From: Petrotoga sp. 9PWA.NaAc.5.4
GTDB taxonomy: Bacteria; Thermotogota; Thermotogae; Petrotogales; Petrotogaceae
DNA: 64,000 nucleotides
Direction: 5' to 3'
NCBI RefSeq assembly: GCF_002895485.1
Contig: NZ_AZRK01000042.1
Coordinates: forward strand, 62,001-126,000
Shown here: piece by piece, positions 63,178 through 64,000 of the stretch
How positions within the stretch are numbered: the stretch's first letter is position 1
Layout of the letters: each line of letters begins with the position of its first letter
Notes under the pieces: generated by a model
Databases searched by the model: none
The model's input: the letters and a program-made list of their open reading frames with translations, nothing else
Told to the model about the DNA's origin: nothing
Translations under genes and position numbers: made by a program

Positions 63178-63852
63178 ATGGATTATACACATTTTGAAAA
63201 TGAATTGGCACAGTTGGCAAGTGAAATTTCAAAACTTTTGTCTTTAGTTTTAAGATCATTTGAAAATTCTATTAAATCTTTAGAAGATAAAAATCTTGAT
63301 TTGGCACAAAAAGTTTTAGATGCTGATGATCAAATCGATAAACTTAACCTTGAGATTGAAAATTCAGTATACCAAATTGTTGCTAGATATCGTCCTTTAG
63401 GAAAAGATTTAAGATATGCTGTATCTATGATTAAATTTTCGAACAATTTAGAGAGAATTGGAGACTTATCTTGCAATATTGCAGAAAAAACAGAAAAGTA
63501 TGCGGATGTTGATTTAAAAGATATAGTAAACACTAAAGAATTAAAAAAAATGTTTGGGATTTCACTTGAAATGATAAAAAATGCTTATAAAGCTTATGGA
63601 GAAAGAAATATAGAAGAAGCAATAAGAATTTGGAAAAGGGACGACGAAGTTGATAATTTGGAAGAAGAAGTAAGACAAATTGCAATAAAAAAGTTATATG
63701 ATCCTACTTTTAACAAGGAATTAGTAATTCCGTATATCTTACTTGCAAGAGATATTGAAAGAATAGCTGATCATGCAACTAATCTATGTGAAGAAATAAT
63801 TTATATAGAAGTTGGAAAAGATATTAAAGATATCATTAAAGAAGGCAGATAA
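63178..63852 (+). CDS. phoU: Phosphate uptake regulator PhoU
   Basis: 224 residues, two homologous three-helix bundles. Conserved metal/partner motifs DADDQIDKLNLEIE (about 47-60) and WKRDDEVDNLEEEVRQ (about 151-166), with NNLERIGDLSCNIAE and ARDIERIADHATNLCEE. Links Pst transport to the two-component system; the start of the response regulator follows three bases on. Confidence 0.95.
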   Translation: MDYTHFENELAQLASEISKLLSLVLRSFENSIKSLEDKNLDLAQKVLDADDQIDKLNLEIENSVYQIVARYRPLGKDLRYAVSMIKFSNNLERIGDLSCNIAEKTEKYADVDLKDIVNTKELKKMFGISLEMIKNAYKAYGERNIEEAIRIWKRDDEVDNLEEEVRQIAIKKLYDPTFNKELVIPYILLARDIERIADHATNLCEEIIYIEVGKDIKDIIKEGR

Positions 63853-63855
63853 AAC

Positions 63856-64000
63856 GTGGCAAAAGTTTTGATAGTTGAAGATGATAAAGATATAAGAGAA
63901 ATACTAAAAATTTATTTAAATATAGAAAACTACGAAATTATGGAAGCAGACTCATTAACTAATATGAGAAATCTATTAAATAAAGAAAAAGACATTGACA
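63856..64000 (+). CDS. Response regulator, PhoB/OmpR-like (5' part, continues beyond window)
   Basis: 48 residues visible from GTG 63856: MAKVLIVEDDKDIREILKIY is the receiver-domain start with the acidic pair Glu-Asp-Asp. Directly follows phoU, so it is most likely the phosphate regulator (PhoB/PhoP). The effector domain lies outside the window. Confidence 0.85.
   Translation, partial: MAKVLIVEDDKDIREILKIYLNIENYEIMEADSLTNMRNLLNKEKDID

Overview
The window is an AT-rich (roughly 30% GC by eye) bacterial chromosome segment, dense with co-directional genes. Its content points to the Thermotogota, most likely Petrotoga or a near relative: pyrophosphate-type phosphofructokinase, a tricorn protease, a short FolD with an unusual active site, a CoaX pantothenate kinase, a split PurL/PurS/PurQ system and DXP-pathway isoprenoid genes. 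This assignment rests on recalled family distributions, not on a search. No rRNA, tRNA or CRISPR array was seen.

Layout. 0-6.5 kb (+): 3' part of a glycogen debranching enzyme, a phosphosugar mutase, a Xer-type recombinase, a small secreted protein, an azoreductase-like flavoprotein and a 37-residue small protein with its own near-perfect promoter. 6.6-11.9 kb (-): folD and fhs (one-carbon metabolism), a PatB/MalY-type PLP enzyme, and the ruins of an arsenic operon (C-terminal scrap of an ACR3-type efflux pump and a frameshifted arsR). 11.9-20.1 kb (+): HMCES/YedK-type protein, class V aminotransferase, an AT-rich gene-free stretch, TetR regulator, DacB-type D-Ala-D-Ala carboxypeptidase, tricorn protease. 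20.2-27.2 kb (-): PPi-PFK, an isolated cas6, an isolated MalK/MsmK-type ATPase, a solitary Phd/YefM antitoxin, a B12-binding radical SAM protein, coaX and tsaC/sua5. 27.8-41.3 kb (-): nearly all of de novo purine synthesis (purE-C-S-Q-L-F, then M-N-H, then D), headed by a guanine-class riboswitch with a visible terminator/antiterminator switch and interrupted by repeats, a gene remnant and a GGDEF protein. 41.3-55.4 kb (-): arsC overlapping fliJ, a degenerate NtrC-like regulator, two radical SAM proteins, rnc, transketolase, a yaaR-holB-ricT cluster and the isoprenoid/site-2-protease operon dxr-rseP-ispG. 55.5-59.5 kb: HD phosphohydrolase (+), small conserved protein, dtd and rsh (-). 59.8-64 kb (+): pstS-C-A-B-phoU and the start of a PhoB-like response regulator.

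The most distinctive feature is a family of about 17 interspersed repeats, about 205 bp when complete, with terminal inverted repeats (core ACTTTAGAAAT/ATTTCTAAAGT) and TA at both ends. It looks like a MITE. Every copy lies in the 5' region of a gene and points the same way as that gene. The interior encodes GC-rich hairpins, and a pyrimidine tract is complementary to a downstream GGAGG. The family may act as a mobile 5' regulatory or promoter module, and it sits upstream of about a dozen unrelated metabolic genes.
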